From Georgenia satyanarayanai (GTDB taxonomy: Bacteria; Actinomycetota; Actinomycetes; Actinomycetales; Actinomycetaceae): 64,000 nt of DNA. The stretch covers positions 145,231 to 209,230 of the forward strand of contig NZ_UETB01000006.1 of the NCBI RefSeq assembly GCF_900116375.1. Reading direction: 5' to 3'. This document shows positions 1 through 16,478 of the stretch, one piece after another; the first letter of the stretch is position 1; the number at the start of each line of letters is the position of its first letter. Both the position numbers and the translations under genes were made by a program. The notes below the pieces were generated by a model, which was not told where the DNA came from, searched no databases, and saw nothing but the letters and a program-made list of their open reading frames with translations.

Positions 1-1067
<1,067 letters not shown>

Positions 1068-1075
1068 GAGGCCGC

Positions 1076-1106
1076 GGCTGCCGTGACGCCCGTCGTCACG
1101 GCAGCC
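1076..1106 (+). promoter_or_regulatory. perfect 13-bp hairpin in the rpoB-rpoC spacer
   Basis: GGCTGCCGTGACG at 1076-1088 is the exact reverse complement of 1094-1106, with a 5-nt loop. No T-run follows, so a full intrinsic terminator is unlikely. An RNA processing site, a stabilising 3' end for rpoB or a partial attenuator are all possible. It starts 8 nt after the rpoB stop codon and ends 53 nt before the rpoC start. Confidence 0.6.
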
Positions 1107-1159
1107 TCACCGGCCCGTTTGGATTCCACACGGTGACACACCGAAGGAAGTAGGAAACC

Positions 1160-5050
<3,891 letters not shown>

Positions 5051-5054
5051 CACA

Positions 5055-5087
5055 CCGTGGGGCGGCCGCGGCGCGGCCGCCCCACGG
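5055..5087 (+). terminator. rho-independent-type hairpin after rpoC
   Basis: A perfect 15-bp GC-rich stem (5055-5069 with 5073-5087) and a 3-nt loop begin 5 nt after the rpoC stop. No T-run follows, which is common for actinobacterial terminators. It separates rpoBC from the str operon, which has its own candidate promoter 31 bp further on. Confidence 0.75.
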
Positions 5088-5117
5088 CGCGCGTGACGGA
5101 CGTCAAGTCGCCACGCT

Positions 5118-5147
5118 TTGACGCAAGAAACAGCGGCAGAGTACGCT
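5118..5147 (+). promoter_or_regulatory. candidate promoter of the str operon (rpsL)
   Basis: TTGACG at 5118-5123 and TACGCT at 5142-5147 are spaced 18 bp apart and match the -35/-10 pattern of housekeeping sigma factors. The predicted transcript start is near 5154, giving a leader of about 160 nt before rpsL. The leader contains a small 7-bp GC hairpin at 5255-5261/5266-5272. Confidence 0.6.
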
Positions 5148-5313
5148 ACTGGGCGGTGCCCGCGACATCGGGTCCCTCGTGCGTGCTTGTGAACCGCAGG
5201 CCCGGCGACACTCCCGAGCGCGGGGGGCTGGGCCGACAGCAGACCACGGTCGTGCCGGCGGCCCGCCGCCGGGCGAACATCAAGCAGAGAAACACATCCG
5301 AGACGGAGACGTA

Positions 5314-5688
5314 GTGCCCACGATTCAGCAGCTGGTCCGCAAGGGCCGCAGCGTCAAGACCTCGACGTCGAAGACGCCCGCCCTCAAGGGCAGCCCCCAG
5401 CGGCGCGGGGTGTGCACCCGCGTGTACACGACGACCCCGAAGAAGCCGAACTCGGCGCTCCGCAAGGTCGCGCGCGTGCGCCTGTCCAGCGGGATCGAGG
5501 TCACGGCCTACATCCCCGGCGTCGGTCACAACCTTCAGGAGCACTCCATCGTGCTCGTCCGTGGTGGTCGTGTGAAGGACCTCCCCGGCGTTCGCTACAA
5601 GATCGTGCGCGGCGCGCTCGACACCCAGGGTGTCCGTGGTCGCCAGCAGGCTCGCAGCCGTTACGGCGCGAAGAAGGAGAAGAAGTAA
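5314..5688 (+). CDS. rpsL: 30S ribosomal protein uS12
   Basis: Ribosomal protein S12, 124 aa, part of the decoding centre. The start is GTG at 5314, giving [12 protein letters not shown], the universal N-terminus. The streptomycin-determining lysines are wild type: K43 in [13 protein letters not shown] and K88 in GGRVKDLPG, which predicts streptomycin sensitivity at this locus. First gene of the str operon; its stop overlaps the rpsG start by one base (TAATG), so the two are probably translationally coupled. Confidence 0.98.
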   Translation: MPTIQQLVRKGRSVKTSTSKTPALKGSPQRRGVCTRVYTTTPKKPNSALRKVARVRLSSGIEVTAYIPGVGHNLQEHSIVLVRGGRVKDLPGVRYKIVRGALDTQGVRGRQQARSRYGAKKEKK

Positions 5689-6158
5689 TGCCGCGCAAGG
5701 GTCCCGCGCCTCAGCGGACGCTCGTCGTCGACCCGGTCTACGGGTCCCCGACCGTCACCCAGCTCGTCAACCGCATCCTGCGGGACGGCAAGAAGTCCAC
5801 CGCCGAGCGGATCGTCTACGACGCCCTCGAGGGTGTGCGCGAGAAGACCGACGGTGACCCCACCGCCGTCCTCAAGCGCGCGCTGGACAACGTCCGCCCC
5901 TCCCTCGAGGTCCGCTCCCGCCGCGTCGGTGGCGCCACCTACCAGGTGCCCGTCGAGGTCCGCCCCTCCCGGCAGACCACGCTCGCGCTGCGCTGGCTCG
6001 TGGACTACGCCCGGGCCCGTCGTGAGAAGACGATGACCGAGCGCCTCATGAACGAGATCCTCGACGCCTCCAACGGCCTCGGTGCCGCGGTCAAGCGCCG
6101 CGAGGACACCCACAAGATGGCCGAGTCCAACCGGGCCTTCGCGCACTACCGCTGGTAG
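5688..6158 (+). CDS. rpsG: 30S ribosomal protein uS7
   Basis: Ribosomal protein S7, 156 aa, primary binder of the 16S 3' major domain. The ATG at 5688 overlaps the rpsL stop and is preceded by the purine-rich end of rpsL (GAAGGAGAAG), a good ribosome binding site. The N-terminus [21 protein letters not shown] and the C-terminus ending AFAHYRW are standard. In many bacteria S7 feeds back on str-operon translation; no specific operator could be recognised here. Confidence 0.98.
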   Translation: MPRKGPAPQRTLVVDPVYGSPTVTQLVNRILRDGKKSTAERIVYDALEGVREKTDGDPTAVLKRALDNVRPSLEVRSRRVGGATYQVPVEVRPSRQTTLALRWLVDYARARREKTMTERLMNEILDASNGLGAAVKRREDTHKMAESNRAFAHYRW

Positions 6159-6206
6159 TCGGCGCCTCCTCGCCCTGCACCCGCAATCGACTGAAGAGAG
6201 TCTCCT

Positions 6207-8309
<2,103 letters not shown>

Positions 8310-8315
8310 GTCCCA

Positions 8316-8327
8316 CTGGTCGACCAG
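8316..8327. promoter_or_regulatory. 12-bp perfect palindrome in the fusA-tuf spacer
   Basis: CTGGTCGACCAG is a perfect inverted repeat six bases after the fusA stop. It may be a protein-binding site or coincidental. The rest of the 118-bp spacer shows only the strong tuf ribosome binding site AGGAGG at 8416-8421. Confidence 0.3.
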
Positions 8328-8427
8328 CAGTACCCATCACAAAACCGACCCGTAGGGCTTGCTCCCCGACAGGCGCACACGCACCTGACGATGAGCAGAC
8401 AACTACCCGAGTCCCAGGAGGACACAA

Positions 8428-9621
8428 GTGGCGAAGGCCAAGTTCGAGCGGACCAAGCCGCACGTCAACATCGGCACCATCGGTCACGTCGACCACGGTA
8501 AGACGACGCTGACCGCGGCCATCTCCAAGGTGCTGCACGACAAGTACCCCGACCTGAACGAGTTCACCCCGTTCGACCAGGTCGACAACGCTCCCGAGGA
8601 GCGTCAGCGCGGTATCACCATCAACGTCTCGCACGTCGAGTACCAGACCGAGGCGCGCCACTACGCCCACGTCGACGCTCCCGGTCACGCTGACTACATC
8701 AAGAACATGATCACGGGTGCGGCGCAGATGGACGGCGCGATCCTCGTGGTCGCGGCGACCGACGGCCCGATGGCCCAGACGCGTGAGCACGTCCTGCTCG
8801 CCCGTCAGGTCGGCGTGCCCTACGTCCTCGTCGCGCTGAACAAGTCCGACATGGTCGACGACGAGGAGATCCTCGAGCTCGTCGAGGTCGAGGTCCGCGA
8901 CCTGCTCTCCAGCCAGGAGTTCCCGGGCGACGACGCGCCGGTCGTGCGCGTCTCCGCGCTCAAGGCCCTCGAGGGTGACCCGAAGTGGGTCGCCGCCGTC
9001 GAGGAGCTCATGACCGCTGTCGACGAGAACGTCCCGACCCCGGAGCGCGACGTCGACAAGCCCTTCCTCATGCCGATCGAGGACGTCTTCACGATCACCG
9101 GTCGCGGCACCGTCGTCACCGGTCGTGTCGAGCGCGGTGCGCTCAAGGTGAACGACGAGGTCGAGATCGTCGGCATCAAGGAGAAGTCCCTCAAGACGAC
9201 CGTCACCGGCGTCGAGATGTTCCGCAAGCTCCTCGACACCGCCGAGGCGGGCGAGAACGTCGGTCTGCTCCTCCGCGGCACCAAGCGCGAGGAGGTCGAG
9301 CGTGGCCAGGTCGTCGTGAAGCCGGGCTCCATCACCCCGCACACGAAGTTCGAGGCCCAGGTCTACATCCTGAGCAAGGACGAGGGTGGGCGTCACAACC
9401 CCTTCTACTCGAACTACCGCCCGCAGTTCTACTTCCGCACCACGGACGTCACCGGCGTCATCCAGCTGCCCGAGGGCACCGAGATGGTCATGCCCGGCGA
9501 CAACACCGAGATGACGGTCGACCTCATCCAGCCGATCGCGATGGAGGAGGGCCTCGGCTTCGCCATCCGTGAGGGTGGCCGCACCGTGGGCTCCGGCCGC
9601 GTCGTCAAGATCCTCCAGTGA
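8428..9621 (+). CDS. tuf: translation elongation factor Tu
   Basis: Aminoacyl-tRNA carrier GTPase, 397 aa. G motifs are GHVDHGKT at 19-26, DAPGH at 83-87 and NKSD at 138-141. The start is GTG at 8428 behind a near-perfect AGGAGG with a 6-nt spacer, as expected for one of the most highly expressed genes. Only this one tuf copy is visible. It ends the str operon and is followed by a terminator. Confidence 0.98.
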   Translation: MAKAKFERTKPHVNIGTIGHVDHGKTTLTAAISKVLHDKYPDLNEFTPFDQVDNAPEERQRGITINVSHVEYQTEARHYAHVDAPGHADYIKNMITGAAQMDGAILVVAATDGPMAQTREHVLLARQVGVPYVLVALNKSDMVDDEEILELVEVEVRDLLSSQEFPGDDAPVVRVSALKALEGDPKWVAAVEELMTAVDENVPTPERDVDKPFLMPIEDVFTITGRGTVVTGRVERGALKVNDEVEIVGIKEKSLKTTVTGVEMFRKLLDTAEAGENVGLLLRGTKREEVERGQVVVKPGSITPHTKFEAQVYILSKDEGGRHNPFYSNYRPQFYFRTTDVTGVIQLPEGTEMVMPGDNTEMTVDLIQPIAMEEGLGFAIREGGRTVGSGRVVKILQ

Positions 9622-9662
9622 TCTTGCGCTGGGCCTAGACCCAGCACCCAGCACGACCCGCA

Positions 9663-9690
9663 GGGCCCGGCGAGCACGCTCGCCGGGCCC
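9663..9690 (+). terminator. intrinsic-type terminator after tuf
   Basis: GGGCCCGGCGAG (9663-9674) pairs perfectly with CTCGCCGGGCCC (9679-9690) across the 4-nt loop CACG; TTCGTC follows. The 12-bp GC stem lies 41 nt after the tuf stop. A weaker 5-bp hairpin sits just upstream at 9629-9644. Confidence 0.8.
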
Positions 9691-9895
9691 TTCGTCATCC
9701 CCGCCCGGCCGTCTCTCGCGTCGAGGCCCGAGGTGGTCGGCCGCCACCGGCCCCTCCCCGCCGGGAGCCGAGGTGGGACGGCCCGTGCTGCCGGCGGGCG
9801 GCCGGCGAGGCAACGAGCGGCGACGCTGGGCCCGTAGAGGGGGGCGACTGCCGGCGGGAGAGCTCGCGCCGGACCTCAGGTCGACCGTCGGTGGC

Positions 9896-9923
9896 GGGGC
9901 GGGGCGGGGCGGGGGGACGGGGG
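9896..9923 (+). other. potential G-quadruplex tract upstream of the S10 operon
   Basis: Four G-runs of at least four guanines separated by single cytosines (9896-9899, 9901-9904, 9906-9909, 9911-9916), with a further G-run at about 9919-9923, fit an intramolecular quadruplex motif with 1-nt loops. It lies on the coding strand about 50 bp upstream of the better candidate S10 promoter. Confidence 0.6.
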
Positions 9924-9968
9924 AGGGCGGTGCTCGGGAACGGTGCGGGAGGTCACCCGGGGCCCGCC

Positions 9969-9998
9969 TCGTCAAGGAGGCGCGCGGGCTGGTAGGGT
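9969..9998 (+). promoter_or_regulatory. candidate S10-operon promoter
   Basis: TAGGGT at 9993-9998 fits the TAnnnT -10 pattern, and TCGTCA at 9969-9974 matches four of six -35 bases at 18-bp spacing. It would give a leader of about 330 nt. A second, weaker candidate is TCGCCA (10122-10127) with CAGACT (10145-10150). Neither is proven. Confidence 0.4.
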
Positions 9999-10161
9999 AG
10001 ATCCGGTCGGGTGAGAGCCCGGCATGCGTGTGCTCGCGGTGACCGCACCGGGAGCGCCGACAGTCGGAGGGTCCACGGCCCGCCGATGACCAAGGACACA
10101 CCGGTGAGGGCCGGAGTCGATTCGCCATGAGGCGGTCGGGTCTGGCAGACTGTTCCGGTTG

Positions 10162-10181
10162 CCTGGGGGCGTGCCCCCGGG
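10162..10181 (+). promoter_or_regulatory. GC hairpin in the rpsJ leader
   Basis: CCTGGGGGC at 10162-10170 pairs with GCCCCCGGG at 10173-10181 (one G-U pair), with a very short loop. S10 operons are often feedback-regulated through leader structures, but this one does not match any leader I can name. Confidence 0.35.
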
Positions 10182-10335
10182 TGTCAGGCTGAGTCGGGCC
10201 CCGAGCCCTGGCTCCACAAGCAAGCACAAGGGCCCCGCATCGACGATGCGCCGTGCTCAGGTGTGTGCGCACTGCGCGACACGCCCGAGCGCGGGGGACG
10301 GTAACAGAGCGGTACGAGAGAGGTTAGACGACGCC

Positions 10336-10644
10336 ATGGCGGGACAGAAGATCCGCATCAGGCTCAAGTCCTACGACCACGAAGTCATCGACAGCTCGGC
10401 GCGCAAGATCGTCGACACGGTGACTCGCGCTGGTGCGACGGTCGTGGGTCCGGTGCCGCTGCCGACGGAGAAGAACGTCTTCGTCGTCATTCGTTCACCG
10501 CACAAGTACAAGGACAGCCGCGAGCAGTTCGAGATGCGCACCCACAAGCGCCTCATCGACATCATCGACCCGACGCCGAAGGCCGTTGACTCGCTCATGC
10601 GGCTCGACCTGCCCGCCGACGTCAACATCGAGATCAAGCTCTGA
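10336..10644 (+). CDS. rpsJ: 30S ribosomal protein uS10
   Basis: Ribosomal protein S10, 102 aa, first gene of the S10 operon; also the partner of NusB in antitermination. The ATG at 10336 gives [22 protein letters not shown], the actinobacterial N-terminus. An in-frame extension up to 10159 exists but lacks conserved sequence and is untranslated leader. The next gene rplC starts 11 bp downstream. Confidence 0.98.
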   Translation: MAGQKIRIRLKSYDHEVIDSSARKIVDTVTRAGATVVGPVPLPTEKNVFVVIRSPHKYKDSREQFEMRTHKRLIDIIDPTPKAVDSLMRLDLPADVNIEIKL

Positions 10645-10655
10645 GGTTCGCCACA

Positions 10656-11324
10656 ATGACTACCTTCACCAAGCAGGCTGCGAGCAGGCCGGTCACGGCC
10701 CTGCTCGGCACCAAGCTCGGCATGACCCAGGTCTGGGACGAGGCCGGACGTCTCGTCCCGGTGACGGTCGTGCAGGTGGGCACCAACGTGGTGACCCAGC
10801 TGCGGACCCCCGAGACCGACGGGTACAGCGCCGTGCAGCTCGCCTTCGGCGAGATCGACCCGCGCAAGGTCACCCAGCCCCTCAAGGGCCACTTCGAGAA
10901 GGCCGGCACGACGCCGCGCCGCTTCGTCACCGAGGTTCGCACCTCCGAGTCCGACAGCTACACCGTCGGCCAGGAGCTGCGCGCTGACGCGTTCGAGGCC
11001 GGCACCGTCGTCGACGTCATCGGCACCACGAAGGGCAAGGGCACCGCGGGCGTCATGAAGCGTCACGGCTTCTCCGGCGTCGGCGCCTCCCACGGTGCGC
11101 ACCGCAACCACCGCAAGCCCGGCTCGATCGGCGGGGCCTCGACGCCCGGCCGCGTGTTCCGTGGCCAGCGGATGGCCGGTCGCATGGGCCACAAGCGCCA
11201 GACCACCCAGAACCTCACGATCCACGCCGTCGACGTCGAGAGGGGCCTGCTGCTCGTTGCCGGCCCGATCCCCGGCCCGAAGCGCGGCGTCGTCGTCGTC
11301 CGTACCGCTGTGAAGGGGGCGTGA
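10656..11324 (+). CDS. rplC: 50S ribosomal protein uL3
   Basis: Ribosomal protein L3, 222 aa, early 23S assembly protein near the peptidyl transferase centre. It contains [12 protein letters not shown] near the N-terminus and the central loop around [22 protein letters not shown]. The ATG start at 10656 has only a weak upstream purine stretch (GAGG), which suggests coupling to rpsJ. It ends 2 bp before the preferred rplD start. Confidence 0.97.
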   Translation: MTTFTKQAASRPVTALLGTKLGMTQVWDEAGRLVPVTVVQVGTNVVTQLRTPETDGYSAVQLAFGEIDPRKVTQPLKGHFEKAGTTPRRFVTEVRTSESDSYTVGQELRADAFEAGTVVDVIGTTKGKGTAGVMKRHGFSGVGASHGAHRNHRKPGSIGGASTPGRVFRGQRMAGRMGHKRQTTQNLTIHAVDVERGLLLVAGPIPGPKRGVVVVRTAVKGA

Positions 11325-11326
11325 CC

Positions 11327-11983
11327 ATGGCTGACACCCAGACCGTCGACGTCCTGGACGCCACGGGCAAGAAGTCCGGCTCCGCCGAGCTGCCCGCCGC
11401 GATCTTCGACGTCCCCACGAACGTGCCGCTGATCCACCAGGTCGTCGTCGCCCAGCTCGCCGCCGCGCGCCAGGGCACCGCGAAGACCAAGACGCGGGCC
11501 GAGGTCCGCGGTGGTGGCAAGAAGCCGTACCGCCAGAAGGGCACCGGCCGCGCCCGTCAGGGCTCGATCCGCGCGCCGCAGTACGCCGGCGGTGGCGTCG
11601 TCCACGGGCCCGTCCCGCGCGACTACACCCAGCGCACCCCCAAGAAGATGAAGGCCGCCGCCCTGCGTGGCGCCCTCTCGGACCGCGCTCGCGCCGGCCG
11701 TCTCCACGTCGTCAGCGAGCTCGTCTCCAGCGACGTGCCCAAGACGTCCGCCGCGCTGGCCGCGCTGCGCAACGTCGTCGCCGAGCGGAGCGCGCTGGTC
11801 GTGCTGGCCCGCGGTGACGAGCTCACGCTCAAGTCGCTGCGCAACGTCCCCAGCACCCACCTCATCTGGGTCGACCAGCTCAACACCTACGACGTCCTCG
11901 TCAACGACGACGTCGTGTTCACGGCCGCCGCCCTCGAGGAGTTCCTCGGGACCGCCGCGCCGCGCGAGGAGGATGGCAAGTGA
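11327..11983 (+). CDS. rplD: 50S ribosomal protein uL4
   Basis: Ribosomal protein L4, 218 aa from ATG at 11327. A GTG at 11321 in the same frame would add two residues, but AAGGGGG at 11314-11320 is better placed for the ATG. The conserved tunnel-loop region [20 protein letters not shown] is present. L4 is the S10-operon autoregulator in enterics; whether it acts so here is unknown. The rplW start overlaps its stop (GTGA). Confidence 0.97.
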   Translation: MADTQTVDVLDATGKKSGSAELPAAIFDVPTNVPLIHQVVVAQLAAARQGTAKTKTRAEVRGGGKKPYRQKGTGRARQGSIRAPQYAGGGVVHGPVPRDYTQRTPKKMKAAALRGALSDRARAGRLHVVSELVSSDVPKTSAALAALRNVVAERSALVVLARGDELTLKSLRNVPSTHLIWVDQLNTYDVLVNDDVVFTAAALEEFLGTAAPREEDGK

Positions 11984-12285
11984 GCATCGAGCACAACAAG
12001 AACCCCCGGGACGTCATCATCGCCCCGGTGGTCTCCGAGAAGAGCTACAGCCTCATCGACGAGGGGAAGTACACCTTCCTCGTCGACCCGCGCTCGAACA
12101 AGACCGAGATCAAGAACGCCGTCGAGGCGATCTTCCAGGTCAAGGTGAGCTCGGTGAACACGGCGAACCGTCAGGGCAAGACCCGACGGACCCGCACCGG
12201 CCTCGGCAAGCGTAAGGACACCAAGCGCGCGATCGTCACGCTGCGCGAGGGCACCATCGACATCTTCGGTGAAGTTGCCGGCTGA
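11980..12285 (+). CDS. rplW: 50S ribosomal protein uL23
   Basis: Ribosomal protein L23, 101 aa, at the exit of the peptide tunnel and docking site for trigger factor and SRP. The start is GTG at 11980, overlapping the rplD stop by four bases. It carries the family core around [20 protein letters not shown], residues [20 protein letters not shown], and the basic segment [20 protein letters not shown]. Confidence 0.97.
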   Translation: MSIEHNKNPRDVIIAPVVSEKSYSLIDEGKYTFLVDPRSNKTEIKNAVEAIFQVKVSSVNTANRQGKTRRTRTGLGKRKDTKRAIVTLREGTIDIFGEVAG

Positions 12286-12319
12286 CGCCGCGCGCTGGAG
12301 AGATTGAGGATCGACACCC

Positions 12320-13156
12320 ATGGCAATCCGTAAGTACAAGCCGACGACGCCGGGCCGTCGTGGCTCGAGCGTGGCCGACTTCGTCGAGATCACCCGGTCG
12401 CAGCCCGAGAAGTCGCTGGTCCGTCCGCTGAGCAAGAGCGGTGGTCGCAACAGCACCGGTCGCATCACCACCCGTCACAAGGGTGGTGGCCACAAGCGTG
12501 CCTACCGCGTCATCGACTTCCGTCGCCACGACAAGGACGGCGTCCCCGCGAAGGTCGCGCACATCGAGTACGACCCCAACCGCACGGCGCGCATCGCGCT
12601 CCTGCACTACGCCGACGGCGAGAAGCGCTACATCATCGCGCCGAACAAGCTGAGCGTGGGCACGGTCATCGAGAACGGTCCGGGCGCCGACATCAAGCCG
12701 GGCAACAACATGCCGCTGCGCAACATCCCCGTCGGTACGGTCATCCACGCCATCGAGCTCAAGCCCGGTGGCGGCGCGAAGATCGCCCGCTCGGCCGGTG
12801 CGTCGGTCCAGCTCGTCGCCCGTGAGGGCACGATGGCCCAGCTGCGGATGCCCTCCGGTGAGATCCGCAACGTCGACTCCCGCTGCCGCGCCACCATCGG
12901 CGAGGTCGGCAACGCCGAGCAGTCGAACATCAACTGGGGCAAGGCCGGCCGCATGCGGTGGAAGGGCAAGCGCCCGACCGTCCGCGGTGTCGCGATGAAC
13001 CCCGTCGACCACCCCCACGGTGGTGGTGAGGGTAAGACCTCCGGTGGTCGCCACCCGGTCAGCCCCTGGGGTCAGCCCGAGGGCCGGACCCGCCGTCCGA
13101 ACAAGCCGAGCGACCAGCTCATCGTGCGCCGCCGGCGCACCGGCAAGAAGCGCTGA
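12320..13156 (+). CDS. rplB: 50S ribosomal protein uL2
   Basis: Ribosomal protein L2, 278 aa, required for peptidyl transferase function and subunit joining. Conserved landmarks are [14 protein letters not shown] in the N-terminal half and the C-terminal [20 protein letters not shown] block, which contains the histidine important for activity. The ATG at 12320 follows a modest GGAGAGATTGAGGA region 34 bp after rplW. Confidence 0.98.
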   Translation: MAIRKYKPTTPGRRGSSVADFVEITRSQPEKSLVRPLSKSGGRNSTGRITTRHKGGGHKRAYRVIDFRRHDKDGVPAKVAHIEYDPNRTARIALLHYADGEKRYIIAPNKLSVGTVIENGPGADIKPGNNMPLRNIPVGTVIHAIELKPGGGAKIARSAGASVQLVAREGTMAQLRMPSGEIRNVDSRCRATIGEVGNAEQSNINWGKAGRMRWKGKRPTVRGVAMNPVDHPHGGGEGKTSGGRHPVSPWGQPEGRTRRPNKPSDQLIVRRRRTGKKR

Positions 13157-13174
13157 GAGTAGGAGAGCGACGAG

Positions 13175-13456
13175 ATGCCTCGCAGCCTCAAGAAGGGTCC
13201 CTTCGTCGACGGCCACCTGCTCAAGAAGGTGGACACGGCCAACGAGACGGGCTCCAAGAACGTCATCAAGACCTGGTCCCGCCGGTCGGTCATCACGCCC
13301 GACTTCCTGGGCCACACCTTTGCGGTGCACGACGGCCGCAAGCACGTCCCGGTCTTCATCACCGAGTCGATGGTCGGCCACAAGCTGGGGGAGTTCGCCC
13401 CGACCCGCACCTATCGCGGGCACGACAAGGACGACCGCAAGGCCCGACGCCGCTGA
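13175..13456 (+). CDS. rpsS: 30S ribosomal protein uS19
   Basis: Ribosomal protein S19, 93 aa, in the head of the small subunit next to S13. The sequence [19 protein letters not shown] and the [20 protein letters not shown] core are diagnostic. The ATG is preceded by AGGAGAGCGACG. rplV follows after about 50 bp. Confidence 0.98.
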   Translation: MPRSLKKGPFVDGHLLKKVDTANETGSKNVIKTWSRRSVITPDFLGHTFAVHDGRKHVPVFITESMVGHKLGEFAPTRTYRGHDKDDRKARRR

Positions 13457-13506
13457 GGCGTCTGGTGACCCAGCAACCCGCACATCCGACAAGTAAGGCA
13501 GGAATG

Positions 13507-13905
13507 ATGGAAGCCAAGGCGCAGGCGCGATACGTGCGCGTCACGCCCCTCAAGGCTCGGCGCGTCGTGGACACCATCCGCGGTCAGCGCGCCTCCGAGG
13601 CCGTGACCGTGCTGCGGTTCGCCCCTCAGGCGGCAGCCGAGACGGTGCGTAAGGTCGTGGAGAGCGCGATCGCCAATGCTCGCGTCAAGGCCGACCAGGC
13701 CGGCGAGGCGTTCGACGAGAACGCGCTCGTCATCAGCGCGGCATTCGTGGACGAGGGCCCGACGCTCAAGCGCTTCCGGCCCCGGGCCAAGGGCAGCGCG
13801 AGCCGGATCCTCAAGCGCACGAGCCACATCACCGTGGTCGTGGGCGACGACAGCAAGGTCGGCGCGAGCTCATCCGCCGCTGGAACGAAGGGGAGGACCC
13901 GATAG
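13507..13905 (+). CDS. rplV: 50S ribosomal protein uL22
   Basis: Ribosomal protein L22, 132 aa from ATG at 13507 ([20 protein letters not shown]), the conserved actinobacterial start. A second ATG lies directly before it at 13504, and a GTG at 13465 extends the frame without conservation. The conserved C-terminal tunnel hairpin ([20 protein letters not shown]) is intact; changes there are known to give macrolide resistance in other bacteria. Its stop overlaps the rpsC start by one base. Confidence 0.95.
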   Translation: MEAKAQARYVRVTPLKARRVVDTIRGQRASEAVTVLRFAPQAAAETVRKVVESAIANARVKADQAGEAFDENALVISAAFVDEGPTLKRFRPRAKGSASRILKRTSHITVVVGDDSKVGASSSAAGTKGRTR

Positions 13906-14735
13906 TGGGTCAGAAGGTCAACCCGACCGGGTTCCGGCTCGGCATCACGACTGACCACCGCTCGCGGTGGTTCGCAGACAGCACCAAGCCGGGCCAGCGC
14001 TACCGCGACTACGTCCGCGAGGACGTCGCGATCCGCAAGCTCATGGCTTCCGGGCTCGAGCGCGCCGGGATCTCCAAGGTCGACATCGAGCGCACCCGTG
14101 ACCGGGTCCGCGTCGACCTCCACACCGCACGTCCGGGCATCGTCATCGGCCGCCGCGGCGCCGAGGCCGACCGCCTGCGCGGCGAGCTGGAGAAGCTCAC
14201 GGGCAAGCAGGTGCAGCTGAACATCCTCGAGGTGAAGAACCCCGAGATCGACGCTCAGCTCGTCGCCCAGGGCATCGCCGAGCAGCTCGCGAGCCGCGTG
14301 TCCTTCCGCCGCGCCATGCGCAAGGGCATGCAGTCCGCCCAGCGCGCCGGCGCGAAGGGGATCCGGGTGCAGTGCTCCGGCCGTCTCGGCGGCGCCGAGA
14401 TGTCGCGCTCGGAGTTCTACCGCGAGGGTCGCGTGCCGCTGCACACCCTGCGCGCGAACATCGACTACGGCTTCTTCGAGGCCCGCACCACCTTCGGGCG
14501 CATCGGCGTCAAGGTGTGGATCTACAAGGGCGACCAGACCGAGCGCGAGTTCGCCCGCGAGCAGGCCGACGCCACCCCCCGTGGCCGCGGTCGTGGCCCC
14601 GCCGGCGAGCGTGGCGGCGCCGACCGTCCCCGTGGCCGCCGGCCCGAGGGACGTGGTCCTCGCCAGGCCGAGCAGACCGAGGGCGCGCCTGCCGAGCAGG
14701 CCGCAGCCCCCGCCGAGTCAGGAACGGAGGCCTGA
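13905..14735 (+). CDS. rpsC: 30S ribosomal protein uS3
   Basis: Ribosomal protein S3, 276 aa. It has the KH-type RNA-binding domain with [19 protein letters not shown] around residues 83-101 and the C-terminal domain with [20 protein letters not shown]. After about residue 220 there is a low-complexity tail of R, G, P, E and A, longer than in enterics but usual in actinobacteria. The start is GTG at 13905 with GGGAGGA upstream. Confidence 0.97.
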   Translation: MGQKVNPTGFRLGITTDHRSRWFADSTKPGQRYRDYVREDVAIRKLMASGLERAGISKVDIERTRDRVRVDLHTARPGIVIGRRGAEADRLRGELEKLTGKQVQLNILEVKNPEIDAQLVAQGIAEQLASRVSFRRAMRKGMQSAQRAGAKGIRVQCSGRLGGAEMSRSEFYREGRVPLHTLRANIDYGFFEARTTFGRIGVKVWIYKGDQTEREFAREQADATPRGRGRGPAGERGGADRPRGRRPEGRGPRQAEQTEGAPAEQAAAPAESGTEA

Positions 14736-14740
14736 GCGAG

Positions 14741-15160
14741 ATGCTCATCCCCCGGCGGACCAAGTTCCGCAAGCAGCACCACCCCAAGCGCTCCGGCGTG
14801 GCCAAGGGTGGCACCGAGATCGCCTTCGGTGAGTTCGCGATCCAGGCTCTCGAGCCCGCGTACGTCACCAACCGGCAGATCGAGGCGGCCCGTATCGCCA
14901 TGACCCGGCACATCAAGCGTGGTGGAAAGGTGTGGATCAACATCTACCCCGACCGCCCGCTGACCAAGAAGCCGGCCGAGACCCGCATGGGTTCCGGCAA
15001 GGGCTCGCCCGAGTGGTGGGTCGCCAACGTCAAGCCCGGCCGCGTGCTCTTCGAGCTGGCCGGTGTCCCCGAGGAGCTGGCACGCGAGGCGCTGTCCCGC
15101 GCGCAGCACAAGCTCCCCATGAAGACTCGTTTCGTGAGCCGTGAGGGTGGTGAAGGCTGA
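14741..15160 (+). CDS. rplP: 50S ribosomal protein uL16
   Basis: Ribosomal protein L16, 139 aa, close to the A site on the large subunit. [15 protein letters not shown] at the N-terminus and [14 protein letters not shown] in the middle are family hallmarks. The ATG at 14741 lies 5 bp after the rpsC stop, with GGAACGGAGG upstream inside rpsC. Its stop overlaps the rpmC start (TGATG). Confidence 0.97.
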   Translation: MLIPRRTKFRKQHHPKRSGVAKGGTEIAFGEFAIQALEPAYVTNRQIEAARIAMTRHIKRGGKVWINIYPDRPLTKKPAETRMGSGKGSPEWWVANVKPGRVLFELAGVPEELAREALSRAQHKLPMKTRFVSREGGEG

Positions 15161-15399
15161 TGGCTATCGGTTCCAAGGGCCTGACTCCGTTCGACCTGGA
15201 CGGGATGACCGACGAGACCCTGGCTGAAGAGCTCGCGAAGGCCAAGGAGGAGCTGTTCAAGCTGCGCTTCTCCTCGGCCACCGGGCAGCTCGAGGACCAC
15301 GGTCGGCTCAAGGCCGTGCGTCGCGACATCGCCCGCATCTACACCATCGTGCACGAGCGCGAGCTCGGCATCCGCACCGCGCCCAGCAGCGAGAAGTGA
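15160..15399 (+). CDS. rpmC: 50S ribosomal protein uL29
   Basis: Ribosomal protein L29, 79 aa, a two-helix protein at the tunnel exit. It shows the expected [20 protein letters not shown] and [13 protein letters not shown] segments. The ATG at 15160 overlaps the rplP stop by one base, and the last codons overlap an alternative GTG start for rpsQ. Confidence 0.96.
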   Translation: MAIGSKGLTPFDLDGMTDETLAEELAKAKEELFKLRFSSATGQLEDHGRLKAVRRDIARIYTIVHERELGIRTAPSSEK

Positions 15400-15407
15400 T
15401 CGAGGCC

Positions 15408-15692
15408 ATGAGCGAGAACACCGAAGAGACCACCACGCAGGAGCGCAACGACCGCAAGGTGCGCCGTGGCTACGTGGTGTCCGACAAGATGGACAAGACC
15501 GTCGTCGTCGAGGTGGAGGACCGCGTCAAGCACCCGCTGTACGGCAAGGTCATCCGTCGCACGAGCAAGGTCAAGGCGCACGACGAGGCCAACACGGCCG
15601 GTGTCGGCGACCTCGTCCGCATCATGGAGACGCGGCCGCTGAGCGCGACCAAGCGCTGGCGACTTCTCGACATCGTCGAGAAGGCCAAGTAG
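15408..15692 (+). CDS. rpsQ: 30S ribosomal protein uS17
   Basis: Ribosomal protein S17, 94 aa from ATG at 15408. It has the OB-fold core with [17 protein letters not shown] and [11 protein letters not shown]. An in-frame GTG at 15396, overlapping the rpmC stop, would give a 98-aa protein; the start choice is not decisive because neither has a clear ribosome binding site. It closes the S10 half of the cluster; a 73-bp gap with a small 6-bp hairpin (15722-15737) separates it from rplN. Confidence 0.94.
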   Translation: MSENTEETTTQERNDRKVRRGYVVSDKMDKTVVVEVEDRVKHPLYGKVIRRTSKVKAHDEANTAGVGDLVRIMETRPLSATKRWRLLDIVEKAK

Positions 15693-15765
15693 CCCACCAG
15701 CCCCCCATCCGTTCGGCAAGGCTCAGCCCCGGCTGAGAACCGGCTCGACGACAGGAGTACATCGA

Positions 15766-16134
15766 ATGATCCAGCAGGAGTCGCGACTGAAGGTCGCCGA
15801 CAACACCGGTGCCAAGGAGATCTTGTGCATCCGTGTGCTCGGAGGCTCCGGCCGGCGCTACGCCGGTATCGGTGACGTCATCGTCGCCACCGTCAAGGAC
15901 GCCATCCCCGGCGGCAACGTCAAGAAGGGCGACGTCGTCAAGGCTGTCGTCGTGCGCGCTGCCAAGCAGCGTCGTCGCCCCGACGGTTCCTACATCCGCT
16001 TCGACGAGAACGCCGCCGTCATCCTCAAGGCTGACGGCGAGCCGCGCGGAACCCGCATCTTCGGCCCCGTGGGCCGCGAGCTGCGCGACAAGAAGTTCAT
16101 GCGCATCGTCTCCCTGGCTCCGGAGGTGATCTGA
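15766..16134 (+). CDS. rplN: 50S ribosomal protein uL14
   Basis: Ribosomal protein L14, 122 aa, at the subunit interface; first gene of the spc section. It begins [19 protein letters not shown], the universal N-terminus, and contains the [15 protein letters not shown] stretch. A good ACAGGAG ribosome binding site lies 9 nt before the ATG. rplX starts 1 bp after its stop. Confidence 0.98.
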   Translation: MIQQESRLKVADNTGAKEILCIRVLGGSGRRYAGIGDVIVATVKDAIPGGNVKKGDVVKAVVVRAAKQRRRPDGSYIRFDENAAVILKADGEPRGTRIFGPVGRELRDKKFMRIVSLAPEVI

Positions 16135-16135
16135 G

Positions 16136-16477
16136 ATGGCTCGGATCAAGAAGGGCGACCTCGTGGTCGTCATCGCAGGCCGCGACAAGGGCAAGCAGGG
16201 CCGTGTCCTCGAGGTCGACGTCGAGCGTGACCGCGTCGTCGTCGAGGGTGTCCAGCGCATGAAGCGCCACACCAAGGTCGGCCAGTCCGGCCGCGGCGCC
16301 AAGACCGGTGGCATCGAGACCATCGAGGCCGCGATCCACTCGAGCAACGTCATGGTCGTCGACCCGGAGACCAAGAAGGGCACCCGGGTCGGGATCCGCA
16401 CCGAGACGGTCGAGCGCGACGGCGTGGAGCGCACGCAGCGTGTCCGCGTCGCCAAGCGCTCCGGTAAGGACATCTGA
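16136..16477 (+). CDS. rplX: 50S ribosomal protein uL24
   Basis: Ribosomal protein L24, 113 aa, an assembly initiator protein. It has a KOW-type N-terminus, [19 protein letters not shown]. The ribosome binding site is GGAGG inside the end of rplN. rplE begins 1 bp after its stop, so rplN-rplX-rplE are tightly packed. Confidence 0.97.
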   Translation: MARIKKGDLVVVIAGRDKGKQGRVLEVDVERDRVVVEGVQRMKRHTKVGQSGRGAKTGGIETIEAAIHSSNVMVVDPETKKGTRVGIRTETVERDGVERTQRVRVAKRSGKDI

Positions 16478-16478
16478 C

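Larger units (their letters stand above)
9694..10335. other. 642-bp intergenic region between tuf and rpsJ (S10 operon control region)
   Basis: No credible protein gene is present; open frames here have no ribosome binding site and no recognisable product. The stretch holds a run of guanine tracts at 9896-9923, two promoter-like sites (9969-9998 and 10122-10150) and a G/C hairpin at 10162-10181 in the presumed rpsJ leader. Its length and content suggest it is the main control region of the long S10-spc transcript. Confidence 0.6.

Noticed and set aside
10159..10335. N-terminal extension of rpsJ
   Set aside because: No conservation with S10 and no ribosome binding site upstream; it is leader sequence.
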